Positions 6,131 to 13,999 of a stretch of DNA of 22,731 nt are shown here, piece by piece. Source of the stretch: Desulfobacterales bacterium (lineage in GTDB: Bacteria > Desulfobacterota > Desulfobacteria > Desulfobacterales > JAFDCJ01); the NCBI GenBank assembly GCA_029932495.1, contig JAOZPY010000006.1, forward strand, positions 1-22,731. Reading direction: 5' to 3'. The number at the start of each line of letters is the position of its first letter. Position 1 is the stretch's first letter. The translations under genes were made by a program, and so were the position numbers. The notes beneath the pieces are model-generated. The model was not told where the DNA came from, searched no databases, and saw only the letters and a list, made by a program, of their open reading frames with translations.

Positions 6131-8419
6131 TCAGGTAGTACGATTCAGTTCCTGTCTGATGGCAATGGCGATTTTTTCCATCAGGTAGGGTTTTTTGACG
6201 TAAGCCCCGGCCCCCAAACGCTGGGCTTCCCTGACGCGTTCTGATTCCGAAAACCCGCTGGCAATGATGGCTTTCTGACCGGGGTGATCATGGATAATTT
6301 GTTTGAAGGTTTCAAGACCGTCAATTCCCGGGTTCATGATCATGTCCAGAACAACAATATCCACCCGCTGGGCCTGCAGGTAATCCACCGCCAGTTCCCC
6401 GCTGGCAACACTATCGACCCGGTACCCGAGGCGGGTCAGGATTTCACAGGCAATGGCCCGCTGTTCTTCAACGTCATCGACGACCAGCACAAACTCACCC
6501 TGTCCGCGATAATCTTCCATTGACAGTTGACGTTGCGGCTCGGTCCCCGGCTGCCGGCAGGCCGGCAGATAAATTGAAAATTCGGTGCCCCGCCCTTCGA
6601 TGCTGTGGACATCAATGTATCCATTGTGATCTTTAACCGTTCCCCAGACCACTGCCATGCCTAGGCCGGTGCCGCTTCTGCCCATGGCTTTTTTGGTGTA
6701 AAAGGGCTCAAAAATGCGTTCAATGTCCTTTTCTGCGATCCCGATACCGGCATCGCGGACTTTCAGAATAACGTAATCGCCTTCCTGAATATCATCATAG
6801 CCCCGGACCGGTTTGTCGATATAGCGGTTGTGACTCGATACCCAAATGGTGCCCCCGTCCGGCATGGCTTCGGCGGCGTTGGCAACCAGGTTCATGATTG
6901 TTTTGGACAAATGAACCGGAGAGCCCGTCACAGGCAGAAGTTCCGGTTCAAGGTCAACTTCAAGTTTTACCTGGGGATAATATTGATTCAGCTTTTTGTA
7001 TTCCGGGCTTTTCAGGTACTCGGTGATAATATGGTTCATATTTACCACCTCGGAAACCGAAACGCCCCTGCGGGCCAGAGTCAGCAGATCCTGCACGATA
7101 TTGGCCGCTTTTTCCCCCGACTTCTGGATGGTCAAGATGGATTGGCGCAACGGGCTGTCCTGCGGCAGATCCAGCAAGATAAGTTCCGGGTAACTCACCA
7201 GTCCGGACAAAACATTGTTCAGATCATGGGCCACGCCGCCGGCCAGTGTTCCGATGGCCTCCATTTTTTGTGCCTTGCGCAGCTGCTGTTCAAGTCTGAA
7301 TTTATCCGCAGCGGCCTGTTTGCTTTCGGTGACATTGCGCACCAACGCCAGAACGGAATCCTCGCTGAAAGCCACCATGCGGCATTCAAAATAGGACATT
7401 TTACCCTTCAGCGGCAGTTCATATTCGAAAATCTGCACCCGACGGGTGGTCAGCACCTGTTCGATTTTTGTAAGGATTAGTGCTGATATTTTCGTAGGCA
7501 TCACCTTGTTGATGCCTTTTTTCAGAAAATCTTCAGGCGGAATCTGCAGGTCTTCCCGGGTTCCTTTAAAATCCAGCAGTAAACCGTTGCGGTCCAGGTG
7601 AAACATCATGTCCGGCATGGCATTGAGCAGGGCACGGTTGCGGGCTTCGCTTTGTCGGATTCTGTTTTCAGCGTGTTTGCGCTCGGCAATTTCCGATTGC
7701 AACTCTTTGTTGATGACCTGCAGGGAACGTTCCCGGGCCTGAATACCGGCGGCCATTTCCTTGAACCGTGAAGCAATGCCGGCAAGCTCACGGTGGTGAA
7801 TTTCTTCGAATCCATATCCGTAGTCGCCTCTGGCCACGCGGTCGATACCTTTTTGAAGAATGGTCAGCGGGTGGCGCATGAAAATACGCAGTAAAATTCC
7901 GGTGGTCACCAGAATCATGATCAGTGAGCCGAGCAGTACCAGCAAAATCGTATTGCGAAACCAGGAAAGATCCCTGTCATAGGTCCCCAGCGAAAAAAAC
8001 AGTTCAGCCTGCCCGATCATCTGATTTTTATAGATGATGTCCACCGATCGCCGGATGCGCCCCGGGGTGCCGGCACCCCGACGGGCCCTGAAAAGAGTGG
8101 TGCCGGTGGAATTTTTGATATGCACCTCATTGACCACATCATTTTTTAGGAAGGACATGCCGATTTTACCGATTTGTTCGTCGTCAAAATCCCACAGCGG
8201 CACTATCAGGATGGCGCTCAGGTTCGCCGCCAGGTCGTCTGCTTTTTTTTCCAGTTCCTGCATCAGGAAACGGGACTGCCGGCTGTAAACGTAAGCCAAC
8301 AAGAGCCCCTGAAATAGAACGAGCAACAAAATAAGGCTGATTGCCAGTTCTCTGGAAAGGGAACGACCGTGGAAAAACAAGAATTTTTTAGACAATTTCG
8401 GCAATTGGGTTTTGTTCAC
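6131..8419 (-). CDS. hybrid sensor histidine kinase with C-terminal receiver
   Basis: A 762-residue inner-membrane sensor. Membrane helices are at about 24-46 and 157-180. The roughly 110-residue extracytoplasmic domain between them contains the PLWDFDD motif (74-80) common in periplasmic sensor modules. HAMP follows (about 178-231), then a coiled coil, a PAS domain (about 260-365), a HisKA box GGVAHDLNN with phospho-acceptor His398, and a HATPase domain with N510/N514, DAGIGI (556-561), EPFYTKK and GTGLG (583-587). A receiver domain (about 643-757) has the acidic pair Asp648-Asp649, acceptor Asp692, Ser721 and Lys742, so all catalytic residues are present. It lacks an Hpt or DNA-binding domain, so a separate phosphotransfer partner is expected; none is in the window. 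It begins 43 bases after the double solute-binding protein gene, which suggests cotranscription and that this protein supplies or modulates the ligand signal. Confidence 0.9.
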   Translation of the reverse strand: MNKTQLPKLSKKFLFFHGRSLSRELAISLILLLVLFQGLLLAYVYSRQSRFLMQELEKKADDLAANLSAILIVPLWDFDDEQIGKIGMSFLKNDVVNEVHIKNSTGTTLFRARRGAGTPGRIRRSVDIIYKNQMIGQAELFFSLGTYDRDLSWFRNTILLVLLGSLIMILVTTGILLRIFMRHPLTILQKGIDRVARGDYGYGFEEIHHRELAGIASRFKEMAAGIQARERSLQVINKELQSEIAERKHAENRIRQSEARNRALLNAMPDMMFHLDRNGLLLDFKGTREDLQIPPEDFLKKGINKVMPTKISALILTKIEQVLTTRRVQIFEYELPLKGKMSYFECRMVAFSEDSVLALVRNVTESKQAAADKFRLEQQLRKAQKMEAIGTLAGGVAHDLNNVLSGLVSYPELILLDLPQDSPLRQSILTIQKSGEKAANIVQDLLTLARRGVSVSEVVNMNHIITEYLKSPEYKKLNQYYPQVKLEVDLEPELLPVTGSPVHLSKTIMNLVANAAEAMPDGGTIWVSSHNRYIDKPVRGYDDIQEGDYVILKVRDAGIGIAEKDIERIFEPFYTKKAMGRSGTGLGMAVVWGTVKDHNGYIDVHSIEGRGTEFSIYLPACRQPGTEPQRQLSMEDYRGQGEFVLVVDDVEEQRAIACEILTRLGYRVDSVASGELAVDYLQAQRVDIVVLDMIMNPGIDGLETFKQIIHDHPGQKAIIASGFSESERVREAQRLGAGAYVKKPYLMEKIAIAIRQELNRTT

Positions 8420-8462
8420 GACAACTTACCTCTGAAGCCCTCCGACTTTTGCAACATTAAGG

Positions 8463-9923
8463 TTAACGTTGCAGCAAGGCGGTTTGACGGGTGCGCAGCT
8501 GATCATAGGTGCCGTCTCGTTTGATTTCATCCAGGCTGCGCTGCCATCGACGGATCAGACAATCAGAGCTTTTAGTAGAAAAAGCGATGTAGTTTTCAAC
8601 TTTTTTAAAGGCATATACCAACTTAATACGATCAGGATTGATGCCGGCCTGTTTTACCAGATACGGCATGTTGAAATCCGAGCTGACCCACAGGTCAATC
8701 GTACCCCTCAGCAAGTGGCGGATATTGCTGATGTTTTTGTTGGTGCTGACAAGATTGGTAAATCCATATGCCAGCAGGTATTGTTCTTTGGCGTCCTTGT
8801 AATAGGTCCCGATACGGGCAACTTTTTTAGCTTGCTCAAGGGAGGTGATCTTAAGGCCGGCGCCTTTTTTGCCGTAAAAGCCCCAGGTCTGGGAATACAA
8901 TGGCCCTACCCATTTAAACAACTTTTCGCGCTGGGGCAGTCGGGTGGTTGAAAACAGAGCAACATCCGGCTGGGTCAAAGCCAGGGTGTAACCCCGGGCC
9001 CAGGGAACCAGCTGGATATTGTCCACCATTTTGCACCGGCGCAATATCTCACGCACAATTTCAACCGACAGTCCGCAAAGTTTACCTCCTTGCAGATAGT
9101 TGGCCGGCGGGGAGTTTTCAGTAAAAATCTTTAATTTTGACAACATCGCCGATGATCCTGCCGGCATCGGGCGAATCGGTGGAATCTTTTCGGCGGGAAG
9201 CCATTGGTGGCTGATTTCATAAAAACGCCCATCGCGCTTGATGGCTGTAAAAGCCTCCTGCCATTGCTTGACCACCGTCGGCGATGTGCCCCGGGAGATG
9301 GCGATATAGGTATCAAATTCTTTGAACGGCAGGATAAGCTCTATTCTGTTAAAATCGATACCCCCTGATTTGGCAATCCAGCGGGCTCCCAGATCGCTGT
9401 ACAACCAGAGATCAACCCTTCCGGACACCAATTTTTTCAGGCCGCTGATCGGGGATTTTGAACGCTCCAGGTTGGTGAACCCTTGGGCCAGCAGCAGCTG
9501 TTCCCTGACATCATTGCGGTAGGTCGCAATGGCCTTTACCTTGCGAGCGTCTTCCAGACTGTAAAGGCACCGGTGGGTGCCCTTGCGGGCATAGAACCCA
9601 AAGCGCACTTTATAAAGCGGGCCCACCCAGTAAAACAGCTTCTCACGCTCGGGGATACGGGCAGTTGAAAACAGGATGACATTCGGCCGGTTCAATGCCA
9701 GATGGTAGGCACGGGCCCAGGGCAGCACCTGGATGTCATCGGCCTGGTGCAGGTGCGCTAGCACCTGCCGCACGATGGCGGTGGAAGAGCCGGTGAGGTG
9801 GCCGTTTTTGATAAAATTAAATGGCGGGTTTTCTTCGGTCAGAATCAACAGGCGTTCACCGGATTCAGCGGCGGACGACAGCACAAGGATAATACTGACG
9901 GCAAGGATGATTTTTCGGATCAA
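8463..9923 (-). CDS. secreted tandem solute-binding (family 3) protein
   Basis: A 486-residue exported protein: signal peptide at 1-22 (MIRKIILAVSIILVLSSAAES), then two homologous domains, about 24-243 and 264-476. Both share (T/F)TExxPPxN, a GLS/GSS-x2-IVR/IVRE segment, VLPWAR or LVPWAR, ILFSTAR or ALFSTTR, EREKLF/QREKLF with WVGPLY, and GFY-x-(R/K)KG. These are marks of the SBP_bac_3 (PF00497-like) fold, in which each domain binds a small solute. No permease or ATPase gene is adjacent, so a sensory rather than transport role is likely, with the kinase 43 bases downstream as the obvious partner. The start is a TTG (9921-9923) with GGAG six bases before it. The family usually has one domain of about 250 residues; the fused pair is unusual. 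Only one cysteine lies in each half, so disulfides are unlikely to be structural. Confidence 0.8.
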   Translation of the reverse strand: MIRKIILAVSIILVLSSAAESGERLLILTEENPPFNFIKNGHLTGSSTAIVRQVLAHLHQADDIQVLPWARAYHLALNRPNVILFSTARIPEREKLFYWVGPLYKVRFGFYARKGTHRCLYSLEDARKVKAIATYRNDVREQLLLAQGFTNLERSKSPISGLKKLVSGRVDLWLYSDLGARWIAKSGGIDFNRIELILPFKEFDTYIAISRGTSPTVVKQWQEAFTAIKRDGRFYEISHQWLPAEKIPPIRPMPAGSSAMLSKLKIFTENSPPANYLQGGKLCGLSVEIVREILRRCKMVDNIQLVPWARGYTLALTQPDVALFSTTRLPQREKLFKWVGPLYSQTWGFYGKKGAGLKITSLEQAKKVARIGTYYKDAKEQYLLAYGFTNLVSTNKNISNIRHLLRGTIDLWVSSDFNMPYLVKQAGINPDRIKLVYAFKKVENYIAFSTKSSDCLIRRWQRSLDEIKRDGTYDQLRTRQTALLQR

Positions 9924-10082
9924 TACAGGCTCCAGGTATGGCCCAGTGGTGGCTTAAAGGTTAAGACGGCTGCTGGTCGGTGTTGCCCTCCAGGGCCCGG
10001 GCATTAGGAATATTTACATATGGTGACTATGGTACGTAATAACAATTTTAACGGGTGCAGGTCAACTAAAAATGATATATGC

Positions 10083-10112
10083 TTGACTTCCGCTTCTTTT
10101 GAGAGTTATTTT
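10083..10112 (+). promoter_or_regulatory. sigma70-type promoter for the ferritin-like gene
   Basis: TTGACT (10083-10088) and TATTTT (10107-10112) are 18 bases apart, followed by an AT-rich start region and a very strong AAAAGGAGG site (10133-10141) six bases before the TTG start codon at 10148. The 224-base space (9924-10147) is shared with the divergent solute-binding gene; for that side I see only weak promoter matches. Confidence 0.45.
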
Positions 10113-10147
10113 ATGAATAATATTTATAGTAGAAAAGGAGGCCTGAT

Positions 10148-10606
10148 TTGTTTTCACCTGAAGAAGTTATTGACATGGCGATCAAGTTGGAAAAAAACGG
10201 CGAGACGGTTTACCGGCAAGCCATTGAAAAGGCAGCCAGCCCGCAGATCGCCTCTTTGCTGGGGTGGATGGCTGATGAGGAGGCCAAGCATGCCAGCTGG
10301 TTTCGCGAGTTGAAAAGCCTGCTGAAGGGCAAAGATACCAACCCGTTTATGAAAGAGATGAGCCGGGAGTTGTTCAACGATCTAATGGGAGAAAAAAACT
10401 TTTCACTCCAGGACGTGGATTTTTCTTCCGTCGAACAGGTCCATGAAATGGTCGCCGTATTTATTGAATTTGAAAAGGATACTGTGCTTTTTTACCAGGT
10501 ACTGGAGCCCTTTATCAGCGATTCTGCCACGCTGGATGTGTTGCGACAGATCATTGAGGAAGAAAAACGGCACATCGAGAACTTGCAGCAATTTTTAAAA
10601 AAATAG
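10148..10606 (+). CDS. ferritin-like di-iron protein (rubrerythrin type)
   Basis: A 152-residue four-helix-bundle protein. Iron-ligand motifs are visible: Glu15/Glu19 in helix 1, DEEAKH (43-48, ExxH with Glu45 and His48), Glu107/Glu109 in helix 3 and EEEKRH (137-142, ExxH with Glu139 and His142). That is the rubrerythrin/erythrin ferritin-like pattern. No C-terminal rubredoxin CxxC domain is present, so this is a stand-alone di-iron domain that could act in peroxide removal or iron handling in the cytoplasm. The TTG start is fixed by AAAAGGAGG six bases upstream. The exported methionine sulfoxide reductase gene begins 22 bases after the stop, so the two likely form an oxidative-stress pair in what may be an anaerobe. 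Confidence 0.8.
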   Translation: MFSPEEVIDMAIKLEKNGETVYRQAIEKAASPQIASLLGWMADEEAKHASWFRELKSLLKGKDTNPFMKEMSRELFNDLMGEKNFSLQDVDFSSVEQVHEMVAVFIEFEKDTVLFYQVLEPFISDSATLDVLRQIIEEEKRHIENLQQFLKK

Positions 10607-10628
10607 AAAATTTCTTTGGGAAAACGCC

Positions 10629-11726
10629 ATGAAATCGGTTCTGGTGCTGGCTGCGCTTATACTGGGAGGTGTTTTCATCACCGCATTTCAGGCTGAAGGT
10701 TTAAAACCGCAGGAAAAGAGTACTGCCATGGGTGAGAAAAACGGCAATTTGCACCAGGCCACTTTTGCCGGCGGCTGTTTCTGGTGTGTGGAGTCGGACT
10801 TTGAAAAAGTAGACGGCGTTGTGGCCGTCATTTCCGGTTATACCGGCGGCCAGACGGAAGATCCCACCTATGAACAGGTATCCGGCGGGCATACCGGCCA
10901 CGCGGAAGCTGTTCAGATCCTTTATGATCCGGCCAGAATAACCTACCGGCAGCTGCTGGATGTTTTCTGGCGCCACGTGGATCCTACCGATGCCGGCGGC
11001 CAGTTTGTCGATCGGGGCAGCCAGTATCGCAGTGCCATTTTTTATCATGATGCGCAGCAGGAGCGCCTGGCGCGGGAATCCAAAGAGAAGCTGCAACAAT
11101 CCGGCCGATTCAACAAGCCGATCGTAACGCCCATTGTCAAGTTTGAAAGATTTTATCCGGCTGAGGACTATCACCAGGACTACTATAAGAAAAATGCCTT
11201 GCGGTATAAATTTTACCGCATGCACTCCGGCAGGGACCGGTTTTTGAAAAAAGCATGGCCTCACGACCCGGTAACCGCCGGGGCTGGCGAATATTTAAGA
11301 CCGGATGAAAAGGCGCTGAAACAGAGGCTCACCCCGCTGCAGTACCGTGTTACGCGCCAGAATGCCACTGAGCCGCCGTTTAACAACGCATACTGGAACA
11401 ACAAAAAAAAAGGAATTTACGTGGACATCGCCTCTGGCGAGCCTCTTTTCAGCTCCCGTGACAAGTTTGATTCCGGCACGGGATGGCCCAGTTTTACCCG
11501 GCCGTTGGAGCCCGCCAACGTCGTTGAACTTGACGACCGCAGCCTGTTTGTGACCCGCACCGAGGTGCGCAGCAAACACGGTGATTCTCATCTTGGCCAT
11601 GTTTTTGACGATGGTCCCCTACCCACCGGGCGCAGGTACTGTATTAATTCGGCATCGCTACGATTCATTCCCAGGGAGGAATTGGAATCTCAAGGTTACG
11701 GCAAATATTCCAGCCTGTTTGAGTGA
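10629..11726 (+). CDS. msrAB: exported MsrA-MsrB methionine sulfoxide reductase fusion
   Basis: A 365-residue bifunctional enzyme reducing S- and R-methionine sulfoxide in proteins. An N-terminal hydrophobic segment (1-22) predicts export, or anchoring on the outer face of the inner membrane. The MsrA domain (about 43-200) has GGCFWC (48-53) with catalytic Cys50, followed by GYTGG and the conserved GHAEAVQ. The MsrB domain (about 230-360) has SGTGWPSF, RTEVRSK, DSHLGHVFDDGP and RYCINSASLRF with catalytic Cys338. The two zinc CxxC pairs found in many MsrB proteins are absent. The only cysteines in the chain are 50, 53 and 338, so no classical resolving cysteine is visible in either domain. The domain order MsrA-MsrB is usual for fusions. 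It follows the ferritin-like gene by 22 bases. Regulation probably comes from the upstream promoter at 10083. Confidence 0.92.
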   Translation: MKSVLVLAALILGGVFITAFQAEGLKPQEKSTAMGEKNGNLHQATFAGGCFWCVESDFEKVDGVVAVISGYTGGQTEDPTYEQVSGGHTGHAEAVQILYDPARITYRQLLDVFWRHVDPTDAGGQFVDRGSQYRSAIFYHDAQQERLARESKEKLQQSGRFNKPIVTPIVKFERFYPAEDYHQDYYKKNALRYKFYRMHSGRDRFLKKAWPHDPVTAGAGEYLRPDEKALKQRLTPLQYRVTRQNATEPPFNNAYWNNKKKGIYVDIASGEPLFSSRDKFDSGTGWPSFTRPLEPANVVELDDRSLFVTRTEVRSKHGDSHLGHVFDDGPLPTGRRYCINSASLRFIPREELESQGYGKYSSLFE

Positions 11727-11878
11727 GTTGAAATCGAAATCCCTCCTTTTTCCCCGAAAATGTAACTTGGCTGACAAAAATGTCATTGTAGCGACCGCGG
11801 TACGGGTGGTGGTTGGAGCCGGCAGATCGGTAACTGCTGTAAATGATGGCCAAAAAAAAATGTTCCTTTGAGTGCTTT

Positions 11879-11914
11879 TGCCTGGCATGAATATTGATGG
11901 TTTAATGCCGGGCA
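11879..11914. other. hairpin in the gap before the VCBS/PKD gene
   Basis: TGCCTGGCAT (11879-11888) pairs with ATGCCGGGCA (11905-11914) with one G-T wobble and a 16-base loop. It lies in the 319-base gap between msrAB and the VCBS/PKD gene. No T-run follows on either strand, so it is not a clear terminator. The rest of 11727-11886 shows nothing I can support. Confidence 0.3.
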
Positions 11915-12030
11915 TATACAGATACGGAGCGGATTGGGGGGGTGATGAGCCGGTATCTGTAATTGTTTCCGGGGATGCTTTCAAAAGACTCATGAAAGGG
12001 CAAGCATCCGCGGACGGAGGAGCGCATTAA
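11887..12030 (+). CDS. possible 47-residue protein
   Basis: An open frame from ATG (11887) to TAA (12028-12030) encodes MNIDGLMPGIYRYGADWGGD and continues to end KGQASADGGAH. It is soluble and acidic with no recognisable domain. No ribosome site is visible, and its ATG sits inside the hairpin at 11879-11914. It ends 15 bases before the VCBS/PKD gene, whose own strong ribosome site begins just after its stop. It could be a leader peptide, a gene remnant or chance; I cannot decide. Confidence 0.2.
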   Translation: MNIDGLMPGIYRYGADWGGDEPVSVIVSGDAFKRLMKGQASADGGAH

Positions 12031-12045
12031 AAAGGAGGGGGGAAA

Positions 12046-13827
12046 ATGATACGAAACGGTTGGAAGATTGCCGGTCTGCTGGTGTGCCTGATGGTGTCTG
12101 TTTTAATGGCTGCCCCCGGGGCATACGGCAGTGAAGTGTTCGTGGTTTCCGCTGATATATACGGCAATGCCAGTTTCATGGCCAGCAACGGCGACGGCAC
12201 CTTCAGCGCGCCGGAGCAACTGGTGAACATGAGGCGTAACGGCATCTCCGGGCGCAGTTACGGCAATGGTATCGGGGATTTCGACAACGATGGCGACCTG
12301 GATTATATTGTGGGAAACGGCTTTCGCAGCGGCGAAATTTATATCCTTGAAAAAACGGGAGCGGGCAATCAGTTCGGGCTGCCGGTAGCCGTAGCTTCCT
12401 GGGATGAGCCTTTATTCCCCATGGACCTGGCGGTTGCCGATTTTGATGAAGATGGCAACTTGGATTTTGTGATGGCCTATTCGCACAGTCCGAACATCGG
12501 CCTGTACTTGGGAAACGGGGCTTTCGGGTTTAACGACAATACGCTAGTCAATGCGGCCCCGAATTCATCCGCCGGCATTGATGCGGCGGACTTCAACAAT
12601 GACGGCCATGCCGATTTTGTGGTGGCCCCTTCTGTCGCCGGTGGTCAGATTTATGTGAACCTGGGCAACGGAAAAGGAACGTTTACCACCCGGTCCTTTG
12701 ACACCTGGGATGGCAACGCGGTTCGGGGTATTGCCGCGGCTGATTTTAACAATGACGGCAATGCGGACCTAGTGACCGCTTTTTACGACTTTCTGATTAT
12801 ATACACCGGCAACGGTGATGGCACATTTGACTGGATGGCCAGCTACGAATTTGAAATGAACGCATCCCCGCTGGACAATGGGGACTTTGACGGAGATGGA
12901 AATCAGGATCTGGTGGCCGCCGATTATGGATCGGATGGCAGGGCGGTGGTTATTTTTCTGGGAGACGGGCATGGTGCCTTCAGCCTGCTCAATAGCTATA
13001 CCGACAGATCCCTGATGCAGCGCAAGGCGGTAACGGGCCTTGCTTTTGAGACCAACAAGGAACCCGTTGCCGTGATTGATCCGGTTGCAGTGGAAATCAC
13101 AGCCGGTCAGGAAGTTGTTTTTGACGGTTCTCAATCCTATGATGAAGACGGCCGGATTGTCCGTTATGCGTGGAATTTTGGTGATGGTGTATCCGTCGCC
13201 GGGCCTTTGTTCACCGGCACCGGGGCCGGCAACCAGGACGCTGAAGTGGCGCCGGCGCATACTTATTACGAAACCGGCAATTATACGGTGACGTTAACCG
13301 TCAGCGATGACAAAGGGGCTGTGGCCAGTGTCCAGGCTCAGGTGCAGGTGACGGCCGTGCCGGCAAAAATCCGGATTTTTCCGCGCACCCTGATTTTGCC
13401 AAGCAGCGGCAAATGGATATGGGCGACAATCATACTGCCCGTGGGCTATGATACCCGAGCAATTGATCGTGCCCGGGTGCGGATTGTGAGCTCCAGCTCG
13501 CCGGCGATATTTGCCGCCGCCGGCACCGGTCAGAGCTTTTGGGATAAAATTATGAACAGGCTGCTGAGAAGAAGAAAATGTCTGGCCGTGCGGTTTGACC
13601 GCCAGGCGGTGATCAATATCATCAACAAACCCGGCAAAACCGTATTGGATGTGCAGGGTGAAATGTCATATGAGAACGGCTGGGTGCCGTTTGCCGGCCC
13701 GGGAACCATCCGGGCCATCGATAAAAACAGAAGCCGGGGCTTTTTTTACAGGTTTGCAAAACGCTGTTTCAAAGGCCATCGGAAAGTACGAACATCAAGA
13801 ACCTGCTGTTATTTTCACCGGCACTAA
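12046..13827 (+). CDS. secreted VCBS/FG-GAP repeat and PKD-domain protein
   Basis: A 593-residue exported protein with signal peptide at 1-28 (hydrophobic core GLLVCLMVSVLMAAPGAYG). Residues about 30-325 form FG-GAP/VCBS repeats, each with a calcium-binding DxDxDGxxD loop: DFDNDGDLD (78-86), DFDEDGNLD (132-140), DFNNDGHAD (182-190), DFNNDGNAD (233-241) and DFDGDGNQD (280-288), which is most of a beta-propeller. A PKD domain follows (about 338-436; FDGSQSYDEDG, YAWNFGDG, HTYYETGNYTVTLTVSD). The C-terminal 155 residues are unassigned and end in a very basic tail. The probable role is an extracellular, calcium-dependent adhesive or matrix protein; no enzyme domain or sorting signal is seen. The start is fixed by an AAGGAGG-type site just upstream. 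An intrinsic terminator at 13901 ends the unit. Confidence 0.85.
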   Translation: MIRNGWKIAGLLVCLMVSVLMAAPGAYGSEVFVVSADIYGNASFMASNGDGTFSAPEQLVNMRRNGISGRSYGNGIGDFDNDGDLDYIVGNGFRSGEIYILEKTGAGNQFGLPVAVASWDEPLFPMDLAVADFDEDGNLDFVMAYSHSPNIGLYLGNGAFGFNDNTLVNAAPNSSAGIDAADFNNDGHADFVVAPSVAGGQIYVNLGNGKGTFTTRSFDTWDGNAVRGIAAADFNNDGNADLVTAFYDFLIIYTGNGDGTFDWMASYEFEMNASPLDNGDFDGDGNQDLVAADYGSDGRAVVIFLGDGHGAFSLLNSYTDRSLMQRKAVTGLAFETNKEPVAVIDPVAVEITAGQEVVFDGSQSYDEDGRIVRYAWNFGDGVSVAGPLFTGTGAGNQDAEVAPAHTYYETGNYTVTLTVSDDKGAVASVQAQVQVTAVPAKIRIFPRTLILPSSGKWIWATIILPVGYDTRAIDRARVRIVSSSSPAIFAAAGTGQSFWDKIMNRLLRRRKCLAVRFDRQAVINIINKPGKTVLDVQGEMSYENGWVPFAGPGTIRAIDKNRSRGFFYRFAKRCFKGHRKVRTSRTCCYFHRH

Positions 13828-13900
13828 ACCGGCGGTTTCCCGGCGCACGACATCGGCTAACAGAAAAATGGCCGGCTGGTAACAAGTAAGGATCAGGACA

Positions 13901-13939
13901 AAAGGGGGCTGCGCTGCAAAGGGGCGCCCCCCTTTTTTT
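13901..13939 (+). terminator. intrinsic terminator after the VCBS/PKD gene
   Basis: GGGGGC (13904-13909) pairs with GCCCCC (13926-13931), an outer AAA/TTT pairing extends the stem, and a run of seven T follows (13933-13939). It lies 74 bases after the stop of the VCBS/PKD gene and about 60 before the transporter gene, separating the two transcription units. Confidence 0.8.
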
Positions 13940-13999
13940 GTTGGGTTGCCAGCTTTTTTATCGATCCTTGACGATATCGCACTAATTCTTTATTACTGA

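Noticed and set aside
6830..7480. A 216-codon plus-strand frame
   Set aside because: Antisense to the HATPase, HisKA and PAS regions of the histidine kinase; a composition shadow.
11727..11886. Riboswitch (cyclic-di-GMP class I type) between msrAB and the VCBS/PKD gene
   Set aside because: The conserved core and tetraloop-receptor sequences of that class are not present.
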